Assembly: GCF_000430765.1 (NCBI RefSeq)
Contig: NZ_AUMQ01000022.1
Coordinates: forward strand, 1-64,000
Direction: 5' to 3'
Length of the DNA: 64,000 bases
From: Peribacillus kribbensis DSM 17871
GTDB taxonomy: Bacteria; Bacillota; Bacilli; Bacillales; DSM-1321
This document shows positions 62,696-64,000 of this stretch, piece by piece; within the stretch, counting starts at the first letter, position 1; every line of letters begins with the position of its first letter. The position numbers and the translations under genes were made by a program. The notes below the pieces were generated by a model. That model was not told the DNA's origin and did not search any database. It worked only from the letters and a program-made list of their open reading frames with translations.

Positions 62696-63048
62696 TAGTC
62701 CTGCACAACCTTAACATTGTTCTGGTTTAATTTAAGGCCCAATTCTTTCGCCTTTTTCCAGATTCTTTCATAGGTGCTTAATTCACTTACCTGGACCTTC
62801 AGGTCGTTATTCACTTTCTGCTGATTGTCTATCTTTCCCTCAACCTGCTGTATTTCCTTGTTTTCGTTATAGATTGAAGATTGATTGGCTATTATTTTAA
62901 CTCCAGCTCCAACAACCAGTAAAGCAAAAACCACAAGCAGGATTTTTTCCCCAAAGGTAATCCCAGTTTTCTTCTGGATGACCCTCTGCACCTTTTTCGC
63001 TGGTGCTTCCTGCTGCTGTTCCTGAACTTTTTTTGCAACGGTGCTCAT
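62695..63048 (-). CDS. ftsL: Cell division protein FtsL
   Basis: FtsL is a bitopic protein that joins DivIB and DivIC. The 117 residues have a basic, lysine- and glutamine-rich cytoplasmic part (about 1-34), a membrane helix (about 35-55, ILLVVFALLVVGAGVKIIA) and an extracellular coiled coil (about 58-105). Family sequence is poorly conserved; the call rests on size, topology and position between rsmH and pbpB. Confidence 0.93.
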   Translation of the reverse strand: MSTVAKKVQEQQQEAPAKKVQRVIQKKTGITFGEKILLVVFALLVVGAGVKIIANQSSIYNENKEIQQVEGKIDNQQKVNNDLKVQVSELSTYERIWKKAKELGLKLNQNNVKVVQD

Positions 63049-63138
63049 CTTTGTCCCCCCTCAAAATCTTTTTCTATCGGTTGTATCCTTCTTTAGAAGG
63101 TTTATCTGCAAGATATATCGGCTTCTGCACCAGAAACT

Positions 63139-64000
63139 TTACATTTTTTTAGGGAAAATTTCCTGCATCTTTTCAGCTATCCGAAGCTTCGCTGAACGGG
63201 CACGGTTATTTTGTCCGAGCTCTTCCTCACTTGGGATGACAGGCTTTCTTGTAATGATTTTTATGATCGGCTTGTATTCATCCGGTATAACTGGCAGTCC
63301 AGGAGGCAGCGGAGGGATTTCACCTAACTTCTTGTACACTGTTTTGCAAATCCTGTCCTCCAGGGAATGAAAGGTGATTACGGATATTCTTCCGCCCGGG
63401 GCCAGAAGGCCGATGGACTGGTGAAGGGAGTCCTCAAAAACACCCAATTCATCATTCACCGCAATCCGGATTGCCTGAAAGATCCTCTTAGCTGGATGTC
63501 CCCCTTTTCTTCTTGCGGGAGCCGGTATTCCTTCCTTAATCAGTTCTACCAATTCAAAAGTAGTTTCAATAGGTTTGATATCCCTGGCAGCCTCGATTTT
63601 CCTGGCAATCTGCTTAGAGAATTTCTCCTCTCCATATTGGAAGAAAATCCGGGTCAAATCTTGAAAGGTCCAGGTATTGACTACATCATACGCTGAAAAC
63701 TTTGCACTTAAGTCCATCCTCATATCAAGCGGTGCGTCATGATGATAGCTGAATCCCCTCTCAGGGGTATCGAGCTGGGGGGAGGAAACTCCCAGATCAT
63801 AGATGATCCCGTCAACCTTATGTACGCCGCGGGCTTCCAATTCTTCAGCAATGTGCTTGAAGTTTCTTTGGATAATGGTTACCTGTTCCCCATATCTCTC
63901 AAGTTTTTTTCGGGCATTTTCCACTGCTGTTTCATCCTGGTCAAATGCATACAGCTTTCCCTGCGGCGAGAGCATGGACAATAGGTATTCACTATGGCCC
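63139..64000 (-). CDS. rsmH: 16S rRNA (C1402-N4)-methyltransferase RsmH (C-terminal part)
   Basis: RsmH methylates N4 of C1402 in 16S rRNA. The frame is open through the window edge and continues upstream of the first internal start, reading [20 protein letters not shown], so about the first 30 residues are outside. Visible motifs are [51 protein letters not shown] and ISFHSLED-like [10 protein letters not shown] near the end. It opens the dcw cluster, 90 bases before ftsL. Confidence 0.95.
   Translation of the reverse strand, partial: GHSEYLLSMLSPQGKLYAFDQDETAVENARKKLERYGEQVTIIQRNFKHIAEELEARGVHKVDGIIYDLGVSSPQLDTPERGFSYHHDAPLDMRMDLSAKFSAYDVVNTWTFQDLTRIFFQYGEEKFSKQIARKIEAARDIKPIETTFELVELIKEGIPAPARRKGGHPAKRIFQAIRIAVNDELGVFEDSLHQSIGLLAPGGRISVITFHSLEDRICKTVYKKLGEIPPLPPGLPVIPDEYKPIIKIITRKPVIPSEEELGQNNRARSAKLRIAEKMQEIFPKKM

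Overview
This window is a chromosomal stretch from an endospore-forming member of the Bacillaceae. Two lines of evidence support that. The gene order is the Bacillus-type core order, and sporulation genes (spoVM, spoVE, spoVD, spoIIGA, sigE, sigG) sit inside housekeeping clusters. The genus cannot be fixed from the sequence alone. It is not Bacillus subtilis itself, because several genes that I recall at these junctions in B. subtilis are missing. Nearly everything is encoded on the minus strand, so operons read from high to low coordinates. The one clear exception is rqcH (19016-20743, plus strand).

Reading in the direction of transcription: the division and cell-wall (dcw) cluster fills 64000 to 44694 (rsmH, ftsL, pbpB, spoVD, murE, mraY, murD, spoVE, murG, murB, divIB, ylxW, ylxX, sbp, ftsA, ftsZ). 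Next are the sporulation sigma genes spoIIGA-sigE-sigG (44011-41414), then ylmC, pgeF, ylmE, sepF, ylmG, ylmH and divIVA (41165-37074). ileS with a T-box leader, lspA and rluD follow (36990-31946). The pyrimidine operon pyrR-pyrP-pyrC-carA-carB-pyrK-pyrD-pyrF-pyrE runs from 31949 to 20958 under PyrR attenuation. Beyond the opposite-strand rqcH lie a Ca2+-type P-ATPase, yloC, remA, gmk, rpoZ, coaBC, priA, def, fmt, rsmB, rlmN, prpC, prkC, rsgA, rpe, thiN and the 26-residue spoVM. An IS3-family element is cut by the left window edge.

The genes form coherent sets. One makes and polymerises lipid II and builds the Z-ring. One commits the mother cell and forespore through pro-sigma-E processing and sigma-G. 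One makes UMP. One covers translation start, ribosome assembly and the PrkC/PrpC signalling pair.

The coding part is orthodox, and I found no undescribed multi-gene system. The unusual signals are mostly non-coding: (1) a degenerate array with a strict 20-21 bp period between lspA and ileS, with a second, different 20-21 bp array next to the IS element; (2) a 196-bp tandem duplication of a hairpin-forming dispersed element between ftsZ and spoIIGA, with diverged copies elsewhere; (3) loss of pyrB from an otherwise complete pyr operon, with the attenuator now directly in front of pyrC; (4) two copies of a small palindrome-bearing, MITE-like element.
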